Below, piece after piece: positions 9,103 through 16,917 of a stretch of DNA of 64,000 nucleotides. The number at the start of each line of letters is the position of its first letter. Within the stretch, counting starts at the first letter, position 1. The DNA comes from Eubacterium sp. (GTDB lineage Bacteria; Bacillota; Clostridia; Lachnospirales; Lachnospiraceae): the NCBI GenBank assembly GCA_024684035.1, contig JAIKXQ010000018.1:26090-90089 (forward strand), given 5' to 3'. The notes under the pieces are model-generated. The model was not told the DNA's origin, ran no database searches, and saw only the letters and a list, made by a program, of their open reading frames with translations. The position numbers and the translations under genes are program-made.

Positions 9103-9133
9103 AAAAAAAGAGCTGCCATCCGGCAACTCTTTT
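9103..9133 (-). terminator. Terminator of the tRNA-Glu unit (usable in both directions)
   Basis: AAAAGAG-TGCC pairs with GGCA-CTCTTTT around ATCC. Read on the minus strand it ends in seven T's, 29 bp after the tRNA. Confidence 0.75.
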
Positions 9134-9161
9134 CCACTACTAAAATATAAAAAATTATGAG

Positions 9162-9233
9162 CAGCTTGTAGGGGAATCGAACCCCTGTTTCCGCCGTGAG
9201 AGGGCGGCGTCTTAACCCCTTGACCAACAAGCC
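9162..9233 (-). tRNA. tRNA-Glu (anticodon CTC)
   Basis: The minus strand gives a 72-nt cloverleaf. The acceptor is GGCTTGT/ACAAGCT, the anticodon stem CCGCC/GGCGG encloses loop CTCTCAC (anticodon CTC), and the T arm is AGGGG-TTCGAAT-CCCCT. The CCA end is not encoded. The sequence AATCGAACCCCT on the plus strand first reveals it. Confidence 0.95.
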
Positions 9234-9237
9234 GTGT

Positions 9238-9269
9238 ATTATAATCCCATAAACCAAAGAAAATGTCAA
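9238..9269 (-). promoter_or_regulatory. Promoter of tRNA-Glu
   Basis: On the minus strand TTGACA (9264-9269) is followed by GATTAT/TATAAT (9238-9246) a few bases before the tRNA. The spacer is 17 bp to GATTAT or 20 bp to TATAAT. Confidence 0.55.
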
Positions 9270-9406
9270 CATTTTTTTCGGAAACATGCATGGAGCTTCA
9301 TGGAAGCCGTCCGCAAGGGCGTTTCATAAAAACTTTAGTTTATGAACTCCGGTTTTTATTCTATAATAGTGAACTGATTATAGTTACACAAAGGGGTATT
9401 TTTAAC

Positions 9407-10078
9407 ATGAACAGATTTCAAGAGCTTCTGGATTCCATTCAAATCAACACACACAGTTCTATACGAATGGAAATCCCGGAGGTCATTTACTTCGATCCGT
9501 TTCACATCGAAGGAGCGCCGGAGGATGCGTCGTATGTTTTTATCACTCACTCTCATTACGATCACTACTCCGTCCAGGATATCCGGAGGGTTATGAACGC
9601 CGATACCAGGATCTTTGTTCCAAAGAGCATGCTTGGACAGCTGCGGCACGATGGTTTTGAGGAGCGCCAGATTGTCACGCTGACGGCGGGAATGAAACTG
9701 CAGAGGGATGACTATACGGTTGAGGCAGTTCCGGCGTACAATACTCTGAAACCGTTTCACAGAAAAAGTCACGGCCGGCTGGGATATCTGATTGAAATCG
9801 ACGGCGTGAGGATCTATGTGGCCGGGGATACCGACGCTACATCGGAGAACCGCGCGGTTTCCTGCGACATAGCTCTTGTACCCATCGGGGGACGCTATAC
9901 CATGAATGCGAAAAAGGCGGCAGACCTTGTCAATGAGCTCAGGCCCGCCGCGGCGATTCCCTGTCACTACGGCAGCATCGTCGGCAAAGTCTCCGACGGC
10001 GAGACGTTCAGACGCAGAGTGAATCCGGAAATTAAGGTTTATCTGCGGATTGACTTTGAGAAGCAGGATCAGGATTGA
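9407..10078 (+). CDS. MBL-fold metal-dependent hydrolase
   Basis: This 223-residue protein has the metallo-beta-lactamase fold signature THSHYDHYS (about residues 46-54; HxHxDH), a metal aspartate in GDTDATSEN (about 141) and a late His in IPCHYGSIVG. It resembles the UPF0173/ascorbate-6-phosphate-lactonase-like branch; the substrate is unknown. The start at 9407 follows AAAGGGG; the open frame continues upstream to 9263 but without a ribosome-binding site and across the tRNA promoter region. Confidence 0.8.
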   Translation: MNRFQELLDSIQINTHSSIRMEIPEVIYFDPFHIEGAPEDASYVFITHSHYDHYSVQDIRRVMNADTRIFVPKSMLGQLRHDGFEERQIVTLTAGMKLQRDDYTVEAVPAYNTLKPFHRKSHGRLGYLIEIDGVRIYVAGDTDATSENRAVSCDIALVPIGGRYTMNAKKAADLVNELRPAAAIPCHYGSIVGKVSDGETFRRRVNPEIKVYLRIDFEKQDQD

Positions 10079-10112
10079 TATAGAAGAAATGGAAAGCAGG
10101 AGGAAGAAAATC

Positions 10113-10346
10113 ATGGGATTTAATCCGTTTGAAATGAAAAAATATAAAGAGAGACTGGATCTGTTCAATGTGCAGCATCCGAAGGTGGGAGCTTTTCTTG
10201 CGGCAGTTGGCTCTCAGGGAGCCGAGGCCGGTACAGTCATTGAGATGAAGGTGACAAGGCCGGATGGCCGGGAGCTGGTGTCGAATATCCGGCTCACGGA
10301 GGATGATGTGGAGACCATCCACATGCTTCATCAGATCCAGGGCTGA
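10113..10346 (+). CDS. Small conserved-looking protein of unknown function
   Basis: The 77-residue protein begins at ATG 10113, with GCAGGAGG 10-16 bp upstream. The N-terminus is basic (NPFEMKKYKERLDLFN), the middle has GTVIEMKVTRPDGRELVSNI and the end is acidic. It has no signal peptide or membrane helix. It sits 34 bp after the MBL hydrolase and 19 bp before the next gene, suggesting one operon. I do not recognise the family. Confidence 0.7.
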   Translation: MGFNPFEMKKYKERLDLFNVQHPKVGAFLAAVGSQGAEAGTVIEMKVTRPDGRELVSNIRLTEDDVETIHMLHQIQG

Positions 10347-10365
10347 GAACAAAGGGGGCGAAGGT

Positions 10366-10881
10366 TTGAACAAGAATGAAAGAGAAAGACTGTGGCTGAT
10401 TGCCGGAGGCATTGTCTTCGGCTTCGGAATTCTGACGGTGGGCGCCGGGTTCTATTCCGCTTCGCTGGACACGCGCCTCTATCTCATGCTGGAAATCTGC
10501 GGCGCGTTTCTGGTGCTTGCCGGAATGACGCCCTTTGTCCGCAAATTTCAGGAAAGCCGGGATGAAAACCGGGACGATCATCAGGAAGAGGGCATCCGGG
10601 AGCGTGTCCGTAACAGGCTGGACAACTTCCGGCCGCATCCCAAATCTGTTGAGGCAGAGATTATCGGGATCACCAGGAATTTCCGGACAGCAGAGGGGGA
10701 GCGCGAACAGTTCCATGTGCTCTGCAGATACACCGACCCGGTGAATAAGAAGTCAGAGACATTTACCAGCCGGGCGCTGGATCGTTATCCGGGCAGTGAG
10801 ATCATCGGAAAAAAAGTACGGGTGATTTTTCATTCCGCAAATCCGGAAGACTATACGGTAGATTTGAATACGATTGAATGA
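10366..10881 (+). CDS. Two-helix membrane protein of unknown function
   Basis: The 171-residue protein starts at TTG 10366 after AAAGGGGGCGAAGG. Two hydrophobic segments (about 9-30 and 38-56) are followed by a charged linker rich in E/R/D and a soluble C-terminal domain of about 90 residues (VEAEIIGITRNF...FHVLCRYTDP...VRVIFHSANPEDYTVDL) resembling a small beta-barrel. That layout is common in clostridial membrane proteins without known function. The gene lies between the 77-residue protein and nadE and is probably co-transcribed with both. Confidence 0.75.
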   Translation: MNKNERERLWLIAGGIVFGFGILTVGAGFYSASLDTRLYLMLEICGAFLVLAGMTPFVRKFQESRDENRDDHQEEGIRERVRNRLDNFRPHPKSVEAEIIGITRNFRTAEGEREQFHVLCRYTDPVNKKSETFTSRALDRYPGSEIIGKKVRVIFHSANPEDYTVDLNTIE

Positions 10882-10894
10882 GGAGGAACTTGTC

Positions 10895-11686
10895 ATGTTG
10901 AAGGACGCAAAAAAAACAAAAGATCAGATTGTAGCATGGATTCGGAAGTATTTCGAGGAGAACGGACCGGGCTGCGCCGCGGTCATCGGAATTTCCGGCG
11001 GTAAGGACTCCAGCGTTTGTGCGGCACTTTGCGCTGAGGCTCTGGGAAAAGAGAGAGTCATCGGAGTTCTGATGCCCAACGGCGTGCAGAGCGATATCAG
11101 CGATTCCAGACAGCTGGTGGAGAGTCTTGGCATTCCGCACGTGGAGATGAACATCGGAAAAGCCTTCGATGCCATGGCAGAGATGGTCGGAGATAATAAG
11201 GAACTGGCGGCGATCACGGGACAGCAGGGCATTTCCGCGGACACAAGGATCAATATGCCGCCGAGACTTCGCATGACGACACTCTATGCGGTGGGACAGA
11301 TGCTTCCCCAGGGGGCGAGAGTCTGCAACACCTGCAATATGTCAGAGGATTACGTGGGCTACTCCACCAAGTACGGCGACGCAGCAGGAGATTTCAGCCC
11401 GCTGGCAGGCCTTCTGGTGGATGAGGTTCTTCAGGTCGGCGCGGAACTTGGGCTGCCGGAGAATCTGGTGAAAAAAGCGCCCTCCGACGGACTCTCCGGA
11501 CAGACGGATGAGGACAAGCTGGGCTTCACCTATGACGCCCTTGGGGAGTACATCCGCACCGGAATCTGCGTAGATGAGGAGACAAAGAAGAAAATCGACC
11601 GTCTCCACAGACTGAATCTTCACAAGCTGAAACTGATTCCGAAATTCGAGCCGGAAGATGTTGAGCGGACACTGGAATTTCTGTGA
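10895..11686 (+). CDS. nadE: NAD+ synthase, ammonia-dependent
   Basis: It converts nicotinic acid adenine dinucleotide to NAD+ using ATP and ammonia. The 263-residue protein has the PP-loop SGGKDSS (about residues 34-40). Downstream it has the family segments RINMPPRLRMTTLYA, NTCNMSEDYVGYSTKYGDAAGDFSP and KKAPSDGLSGQTDEDKLGFTYD. There is no glutaminase domain, so it is the short ammonia-using type. ATG 10895 is preceded by AGGAGGA with 7-bp spacing; an ATG at 10874 overlaps the previous gene and lacks a site. Confidence 0.93.
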   Translation: MLKDAKKTKDQIVAWIRKYFEENGPGCAAVIGISGGKDSSVCAALCAEALGKERVIGVLMPNGVQSDISDSRQLVESLGIPHVEMNIGKAFDAMAEMVGDNKELAAITGQQGISADTRINMPPRLRMTTLYAVGQMLPQGARVCNTCNMSEDYVGYSTKYGDAAGDFSPLAGLLVDEVLQVGAELGLPENLVKKAPSDGLSGQTDEDKLGFTYDALGEYIRTGICVDEETKKKIDRLHRLNLHKLKLIPKFEPEDVERTLEFL

Positions 11687-11753
11687 TTTGCAGTATATCT
11701 GTCGAGCTGATTAAGAACAGCTATACCGGCATTGATTCGAGAGGGGGAGTATC

Positions 11754-13580
11754 ATGGCGGAGTTATTAAAAGAAAGAAGTGAGATCGCGGAAGAATTCAA
11801 ATGGGATCTCACAAAGCTTTACGCGGACGACGGAGCGTGGGAGAAGGAGCTGGAGAATTTCGGGCAGCTCTTGGATCGCGCGGCATCCTATCAGGGAAAG
11901 CTGAAGGACGCAGAGAACATAAGGAGGTATCTGGACGCGGCAACGGAACTGGAGAGGATGCTCTCCAATCTTTTTGCCTATGCAAGCCTCAGAAAAAGCG
12001 AGGACACCAGAGAGGAGGCGGCGCAGAGCCTTTACGCCAGAATCTACTCCAGATATGTGCAGGCTGTGCAGGCCACGGCCTTCGCGGATCCGGAGATTCT
12101 GCTCCTCGACGAGGAGACCTTGAAGGCTGTGGCGGAGGATCCGCTTCTGGCTGATTATAAATATCCTATGACGAAGCTGATCCGTCAGAAGGCACACACA
12201 CTGACGGCCTCGGAGGAGAAGCTGCTGGCGGGATTCGGAGAAGTTTTTGCGGCGCCCAGAGAGGCGGCTTCGAATCTTCAGAACGCGGACATGGTCTTTG
12301 CCTCCTGTAAGGACGGCGAGGGCAAGGACACAGAGGTGACGGGATCCAACTATATTCTTCTTCAGTCCTCCAAAGACCGTGTCCTTCGAAAAAACGCGTT
12401 CATGAGTTACTATGACGGCTACCGACATCACATCAATACCTTTGCGGCAACCTATGCGGGCTGCGTTAAGAAGGCGGCGGCCGAGGCGGCGGCGCGGCAT
12501 TTCGCGTCCTCCCGTCAGATGTACACCTTCTACGAGGGAGTGCCCGAGCTGGTCTACGATAATCTCATCGCCTCCGTGCGGAAGTTCATGCCGGAGATGT
12601 ACCGTTATGTGCGGCTTCGCAAGAAACTGCTGGGTGTCGATGAGCTCCATTACTACGATCTCTACGCTCCACTCTCCGACGGAGTGACGAAGACCTATAC
12701 CTACCCGGAGGCGAAGCAGATGGTTCTGGATGCGGTTCGTCCTCTGGGTGAGGAGTACGGCAAAGTCGTGAGAAAAGGCTTTGAGGAGCGCTGGATTGAT
12801 GTCTATCCCAACAAGGGAAAGCGGGGCGGCGCCTTCTCGGAGGGAACCTACGATTCCGTTCCCTATATTCTCTCGAACTTTGTGGGCACGCTGGACAGTG
12901 TCTCCACCCTCGCTCATGAGATGGGACACTCCATGCACACCTGGCATTCAAATCATGCCCAGCTGCCGCAGAACGCGGAGTACACTATTTTTGTGGCAGA
13001 AGTGGCATCCACCGTCAACGAGAATCTTCTCATCGAGCAGCTGCTGTCAGACTGTACAGATCCGAAGGAGAGGATGGCTCTTCTGAACCAGTACCTCGAG
13101 GGCTTCAAGGGAACCGTCTACCGGCAGACCATGTTTGCGGAGTTCGAAAAGGAAGCCCATGCCATGGCAGAGCGGGGCGAGGCTCTCTCGGCCGGTGCGC
13201 TGAACGCGTTGTACCGCAGGCTGATCGAGGAGTACTTCGGACCGGATCTGGTCATTGACGATGAAGTGGATATGGAGTGGGCGAGAATTCCACATTTCTA
13301 CACTCCGTTTTATGTGTACAAATATGCGACCAGTTACTCGGCAGCCGTCGCCGTATCCGAGGCAGTTCTTGCGCAGGGTGAACCGGCGGTGAAGAAATAC
13401 CTGGAGTTCCTGTCCCTGGGAGGCAGTCAGGATCCTTTGGAGGAACTGAAGCACGCCGGTGTGGATCTTGGTACATCCGCGCCCATCGACGCGGCGCTGG
13501 AGAAATTCGGTCGGGTACTCGATGAGGCGGAAGCCCTGGCAGATGAGATCTCCTCACAGGCGCCGGACGTCGACTGCTGA
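11754..13580 (+). CDS. pepF: Oligoendopeptidase F
   Basis: This is a zinc metallopeptidase of family M3 that degrades short cytoplasmic peptides. The 608-residue length is typical. The active site HEMGHSMH lies at about residues 388-395, and a downstream zinc glutamate fits in FVAEVASTVNE (about 413-423). The C-terminal FYVYKYATSYSAAVAVSE is characteristic. There is no signal peptide. Its start follows GAGAGGGGG. Strong match to the family. Confidence 0.93.
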   Translation: MAELLKERSEIAEEFKWDLTKLYADDGAWEKELENFGQLLDRAASYQGKLKDAENIRRYLDAATELERMLSNLFAYASLRKSEDTREEAAQSLYARIYSRYVQAVQATAFADPEILLLDEETLKAVAEDPLLADYKYPMTKLIRQKAHTLTASEEKLLAGFGEVFAAPREAASNLQNADMVFASCKDGEGKDTEVTGSNYILLQSSKDRVLRKNAFMSYYDGYRHHINTFAATYAGCVKKAAAEAAARHFASSRQMYTFYEGVPELVYDNLIASVRKFMPEMYRYVRLRKKLLGVDELHYYDLYAPLSDGVTKTYTYPEAKQMVLDAVRPLGEEYGKVVRKGFEERWIDVYPNKGKRGGAFSEGTYDSVPYILSNFVGTLDSVSTLAHEMGHSMHTWHSNHAQLPQNAEYTIFVAEVASTVNENLLIEQLLSDCTDPKERMALLNQYLEGFKGTVYRQTMFAEFEKEAHAMAERGEALSAGALNALYRRLIEEYFGPDLVIDDEVDMEWARIPHFYTPFYVYKYATSYSAAVAVSEAVLAQGEPAVKKYLEFLSLGGSQDPLEELKHAGVDLGTSAPIDAALEKFGRVLDEAEALADEISSQAPDVDC

Positions 13581-13739
13581 CGCCTGATATGGCAGGTACA
13601 TCCGCCCGCCAAAATCGGGAGCGTGGCTCCTGTAAGAGGGGGGCTTGCCGAAATCCCTTTTTTAGGCTATGATTAATTTTTGTTGTATAGGAAAGTATCG
13701 GTAACTGGTGATGCATAACTGCTGAAATGGAGTTTAACA

Positions 13740-15086
13740 TTGAAAAACAATAAGACAAGTAAGGCACACGCAGTCGGTATCATAATCTTTCTGATTGCAG
13801 TCTGTGTGACCGGCGCGCTGTTGTTCATGGTCTGGATCAACGGAACAATCAACGGAGTCGGAAGGATTTCAAGCATAACAAAAAGAAGCAATGTAGCAGG
13901 AAACGGTGCGACAGAGAGCAAAGAGACGGGCAAGACGGAAACCACGGCGAATGCGGCTATGACAGCCGACGCGATTTCCTGGGATGACCTGGATGATATA
14001 GAGGTGATTCACGACGAGGATATTCTCAACATTCTTCTCATCGGCGAGGACCGACGGAAAGGTGAAGAGGGCAGAGCGAGATCCGACAGTATGATCCTCT
14101 GCAGTATCGACCTGAAGAATGCGAAGATCACACTTACCTCTCTGATGCGTGATATGTATGTGGACATTCCGGGATACGGAGCAGACAAACTGAACGCGTC
14201 CTACATGGAGGGAGGACACGAACTTCTCGATAATACCGTCACGAGAAACCTGGGAATCCAGATCGACGGCAATGTAATCGTCGACTTCAATGGCTTCCTG
14301 GAGGGACTTGCGACGGTGGGAAATATTCCGATCACCCTCAACAAAGAAGAGGCTGACTATCTGAATACCTACCCGGGTCTCGGATCGGAAGACGACGAGG
14401 CTCACGGAGAGGGCTGGTGTCTGGTGGAGGGAGAGAACAACCTCACTCCCGCGCAGGCGCTTGCCTATGCCAGAATCCGTTACATCGGAAATTCTGACTG
14501 GGAGAGAACCGAGAGACAGAGGGCAGTGGTTATGTCCGCCTTCCGTACTTTGCAGGGATCCGGCCCGTCAAAAATCATGAGCGTGGCAAAGAAACTGATT
14601 CCCTGTGTGAAGACAGACCTCTCAAGCACAGAGATGCTCAGTCTGGTGAAGACCATTGCGGTCAATAATATTACGGACCTTCAGAGCCAGAGAGTTCCGG
14701 TGGACAATTCCTATACGCCGGATACCACAGAGGGAGGAGCTGCCGTGCTCCGGTTCAACGCGCAGTGGAACAGCGCAGCCCTTCATCACTTTATCTACGG
14801 CACTGACTACGACGAGACCATGTACAGTGCTCCGGAAGCTCTGAATTCCACCGGCGAGAGCAGTGAGCTCAACGGAGGAGAGGGAATCAGCAGCACATCC
14901 GGCTACAATGCCTACGATGCGGGTAATACCGGCGGCACAGATTACACCGGTGGTACGGACTATTCCGGAACCGGAAATGCGGGCGGCACAGACTATACCG
15001 GCGGCACAGATTATACCGGCGGCACGGACTACTCCGGAGGTACGGACTATTCGGGCGGAGCAGATTCCGGCGGAACCGGATATTGA
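13740..15086 (+). CDS. LytR-CpsA-Psr (LCP) family protein with GGTDY-repeat tail
   Basis: LCP proteins attach anionic polymers to peptidoglycan from undecaprenyl-linked precursors. This 448-residue protein has a short basic N-terminus, one membrane helix (about 13-33), a Thr/Ala-rich spacer, and an LCP domain (about 95-300) with LLIGEDRRKGEEGRARSDS-type start, LTSLMRDMYVDIPGYGADKLN, and a C-terminal LAYARIRY...ERTERQR segment. The last 50 residues are repeats of GGTDY(S/T). A TTG at 13740 begins the frame; the ribosome-binding site (ATGGAG) is weak, so the exact start is uncertain. Confidence 0.87.
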   Translation: MKNNKTSKAHAVGIIIFLIAVCVTGALLFMVWINGTINGVGRISSITKRSNVAGNGATESKETGKTETTANAAMTADAISWDDLDDIEVIHDEDILNILLIGEDRRKGEEGRARSDSMILCSIDLKNAKITLTSLMRDMYVDIPGYGADKLNASYMEGGHELLDNTVTRNLGIQIDGNVIVDFNGFLEGLATVGNIPITLNKEEADYLNTYPGLGSEDDEAHGEGWCLVEGENNLTPAQALAYARIRYIGNSDWERTERQRAVVMSAFRTLQGSGPSKIMSVAKKLIPCVKTDLSSTEMLSLVKTIAVNNITDLQSQRVPVDNSYTPDTTEGGAAVLRFNAQWNSAALHHFIYGTDYDETMYSAPEALNSTGESSELNGGEGISSTSGYNAYDAGNTGGTDYTGGTDYSGTGNAGGTDYTGGTDYTGGTDYSGGTDYSGGADSGGTGY

Positions 15087-15141
15087 TAATAGTTTTTTCG
15101 GCCGCAAAAATGTGTTAGTATAATTTCATATGTCAGATGTT

Positions 15142-15191
15142 CAAATCTCCGGAATGGCTCGATCTGCCATACCGGAGATTTGTTGTTTTTA
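15142..15191 (+). terminator. Terminator between LCP gene and ATPase gene
   Basis: AAATCTCCGG...CCGGAGATTT with an inner ATGGC/GCCAT pairing, followed by GTTGTTTTT. A TATAAT at 15119-15124 lies upstream of the hairpin, so it may instead act as an attenuator of the ATPase gene. Confidence 0.7.
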
Positions 15192-15207
15192 AAGGGAGAA
15201 GGTTGTT

Positions 15208-16731
15208 ATGGCGATCAACGCGCGGGGAAGTATGGTATTTGACCTGAAGACACTTCAGGAACAGAAGAAAAAAGCCGGGGACGGTCCGGTGGTCACTTAT
15301 AGTCATTCGGAGAAGGGAATGGAGTGCGCGACGGCGGAGAATCCGATTCTTGTTCTGAAGGATGAGGAGGGAAAACTGCGGCATCATGTGGACGGACAGT
15401 TCATGAATCCCTCCAGGCGGACCGGTTTTGAGTATAAGCTGGACGGAACGCCGGCTTTTGCGGACATCCTCCTTCTGGATAAGCGGTTTGAGAAACTGTA
15501 TCAGTGGCTGGCGGGCAACCAGGTGCATCTGCGTTTTTCCGGCGCACAGACTCCGGAGGGATTTGCAGTCTACAAGATCCGGGCGGTGAATTTTTCCGGA
15601 AAGGTACAGTCCAGTACGGACAGCTTTCTGCAGCTGGTGATCGGAAGACTTCTGGAGAGTCATCCGGAGGGGGAGTCAGATCCTGATCTGGAGGACGAGA
15701 CAGAAGATGGAGAAGAAGGCGTAAGGCTCACGGATATCGGAGGTATGACGGACTTCCTGGAGTGCGCGGGAGCGACGCTTCCGGCGCCGGTTCTCAAGTG
15801 GGCGCAGCGCAATCTCACGCTGATTCGTCAGAATACCATCAGCCAGGATGAGAGAAGACATGCCCAGAGAGCACTCTCCATGATGCTGAATATCCAGTGG
15901 AAGAGTTCCTACTTCGAGTCCATTGATCCGGAGGCCGCCAGAAGGATTCTGGATGAGGAACTCTACGGCATGGAGAAGGTGAAGCAGAGAATCATCGAGA
16001 CGATTATTCAGATCAACCGCACGCATACACTTCCGGCCTACGGAATCCTGCTGGCAGGTCCCGCAGGCGTGGGAAAATCGCAGATCGCCTATGCGGTGGC
16101 AAGGATTCTGAAACTGCCCTGGGCATCCCTCGACATGAGCACGATTCACGATCCGGAGGCAATCACCGGAAGCCCGAGGGTCTACGCCAACGCGAAACCG
16201 GGACTGATCATGGAGGCCTTTTCCCGCGCCGGAGCTTCCAACCTTGTTTTCATCATCAATGAGCTGGACAAGGCAGAGAGCTCGGACAACGGGGGAAATC
16301 CGGCGGATGCCCTGCTGACGCTTCTGGACAATCTGGGCTATACCGACAACTACATCGAGTGTCAAATCCCGACGGGGGGTGTCTATCCCATCGCCACAGC
16401 CAATGACAAGAGCCGGATCAGCGCGCCGCTGATGAGCCGTTTTGCCGTGATCGATATTCCGGATTACACGGCAGAAGAGAAGATGATCATCTTCTCCAGA
16501 TTCGCGCTTCCGAGAACTCTGAAGAGAATGGGCATGCGTCCCGAGGAGTGTCAGGTTCCCGAGGAGGCAGTCCGCGCGGTTGTGGAGCTCTATGCCGGTC
16601 TTCCGGGATGCAGGGATCTGGAACAGGCCGCGGAGCACCTGGCCGCAAACGCTCTCTATCAGATCGAGACACAGAAGATTCAGGGCGTTACCTTCGGCGT
16701 CGAGGATGTAAAGCGGATCCTCGGAATGTGA
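15208..16731 (+). CDS. Lon-like AAA+ ATPase lacking a protease domain
   Basis: The 507-residue protein has an unassigned N-terminal region (1-155), an acidic stretch (about 156-170) and an AAA+ module (about 245-505). The segment ILDEELYGMEKVKQRIIE before Walker A matches the Lon ATPase region. Walker A is GPAGVGKS (about 284-291), sensor 1 lies in ATAND, and the arginine finger is in LMSRF. The Walker B region reads LVFIINELDK: the usual aspartate before Glu is Asn. The protein ends after the small AAA domain, without the Lon Ser-Lys protease domain. Possible role: remodelling chaperone. RBS AAAGGGAGAAGG precedes ATG 15208. Confidence 0.75.
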   Translation: MAINARGSMVFDLKTLQEQKKKAGDGPVVTYSHSEKGMECATAENPILVLKDEEGKLRHHVDGQFMNPSRRTGFEYKLDGTPAFADILLLDKRFEKLYQWLAGNQVHLRFSGAQTPEGFAVYKIRAVNFSGKVQSSTDSFLQLVIGRLLESHPEGESDPDLEDETEDGEEGVRLTDIGGMTDFLECAGATLPAPVLKWAQRNLTLIRQNTISQDERRHAQRALSMMLNIQWKSSYFESIDPEAARRILDEELYGMEKVKQRIIETIIQINRTHTLPAYGILLAGPAGVGKSQIAYAVARILKLPWASLDMSTIHDPEAITGSPRVYANAKPGLIMEAFSRAGASNLVFIINELDKAESSDNGGNPADALLTLLDNLGYTDNYIECQIPTGGVYPIATANDKSRISAPLMSRFAVIDIPDYTAEEKMIIFSRFALPRTLKRMGMRPEECQVPEEAVRAVVELYAGLPGCRDLEQAAEHLAANALYQIETQKIQGVTFGVEDVKRILGM

Positions 16732-16776
16732 TTTTAGGACTATTCGATCTACTAGAAAATGATTATTGTTTTTGTG

Positions 16777-16806
16777 GACTCTGCCGAATTCGGCAGAGTC
16801 TTTTTT
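16777..16806 (+). terminator. Terminator of the AAA+ ATPase gene
   Basis: GACTCTGCC-GAATTC-GGCAGAGTC followed by six T's; perfect 9-bp stem (extendable through the palindromic loop). Confidence 0.92.
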
Positions 16807-16835
16807 GATCTCGTTGACTTTAATGCATAAAACCG

Positions 16836-16880
16836 TTACACTTTAAAGCAATATAGCGTCGCGCTTTAAAGCGAGAAAAT
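16836..16880 (+). promoter_or_regulatory. Leader inverted repeat of the SSS symporter gene
   Basis: CTTTAAAGC (about 16841-16849) pairs with GCTTTAAAG (about 16863-16871), and CGCTTTAAAGCG is itself palindromic. A similar block, TATAGCGT..CGCTTTAA, occurs before the NSS gene at about 29541-29560. It may be an operator or a leader hairpin. Confidence 0.35.
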
Positions 16881-16917
16881 GCAGCGCGGCATAAAAACTT
16901 TAGGGGGACATCAGATT

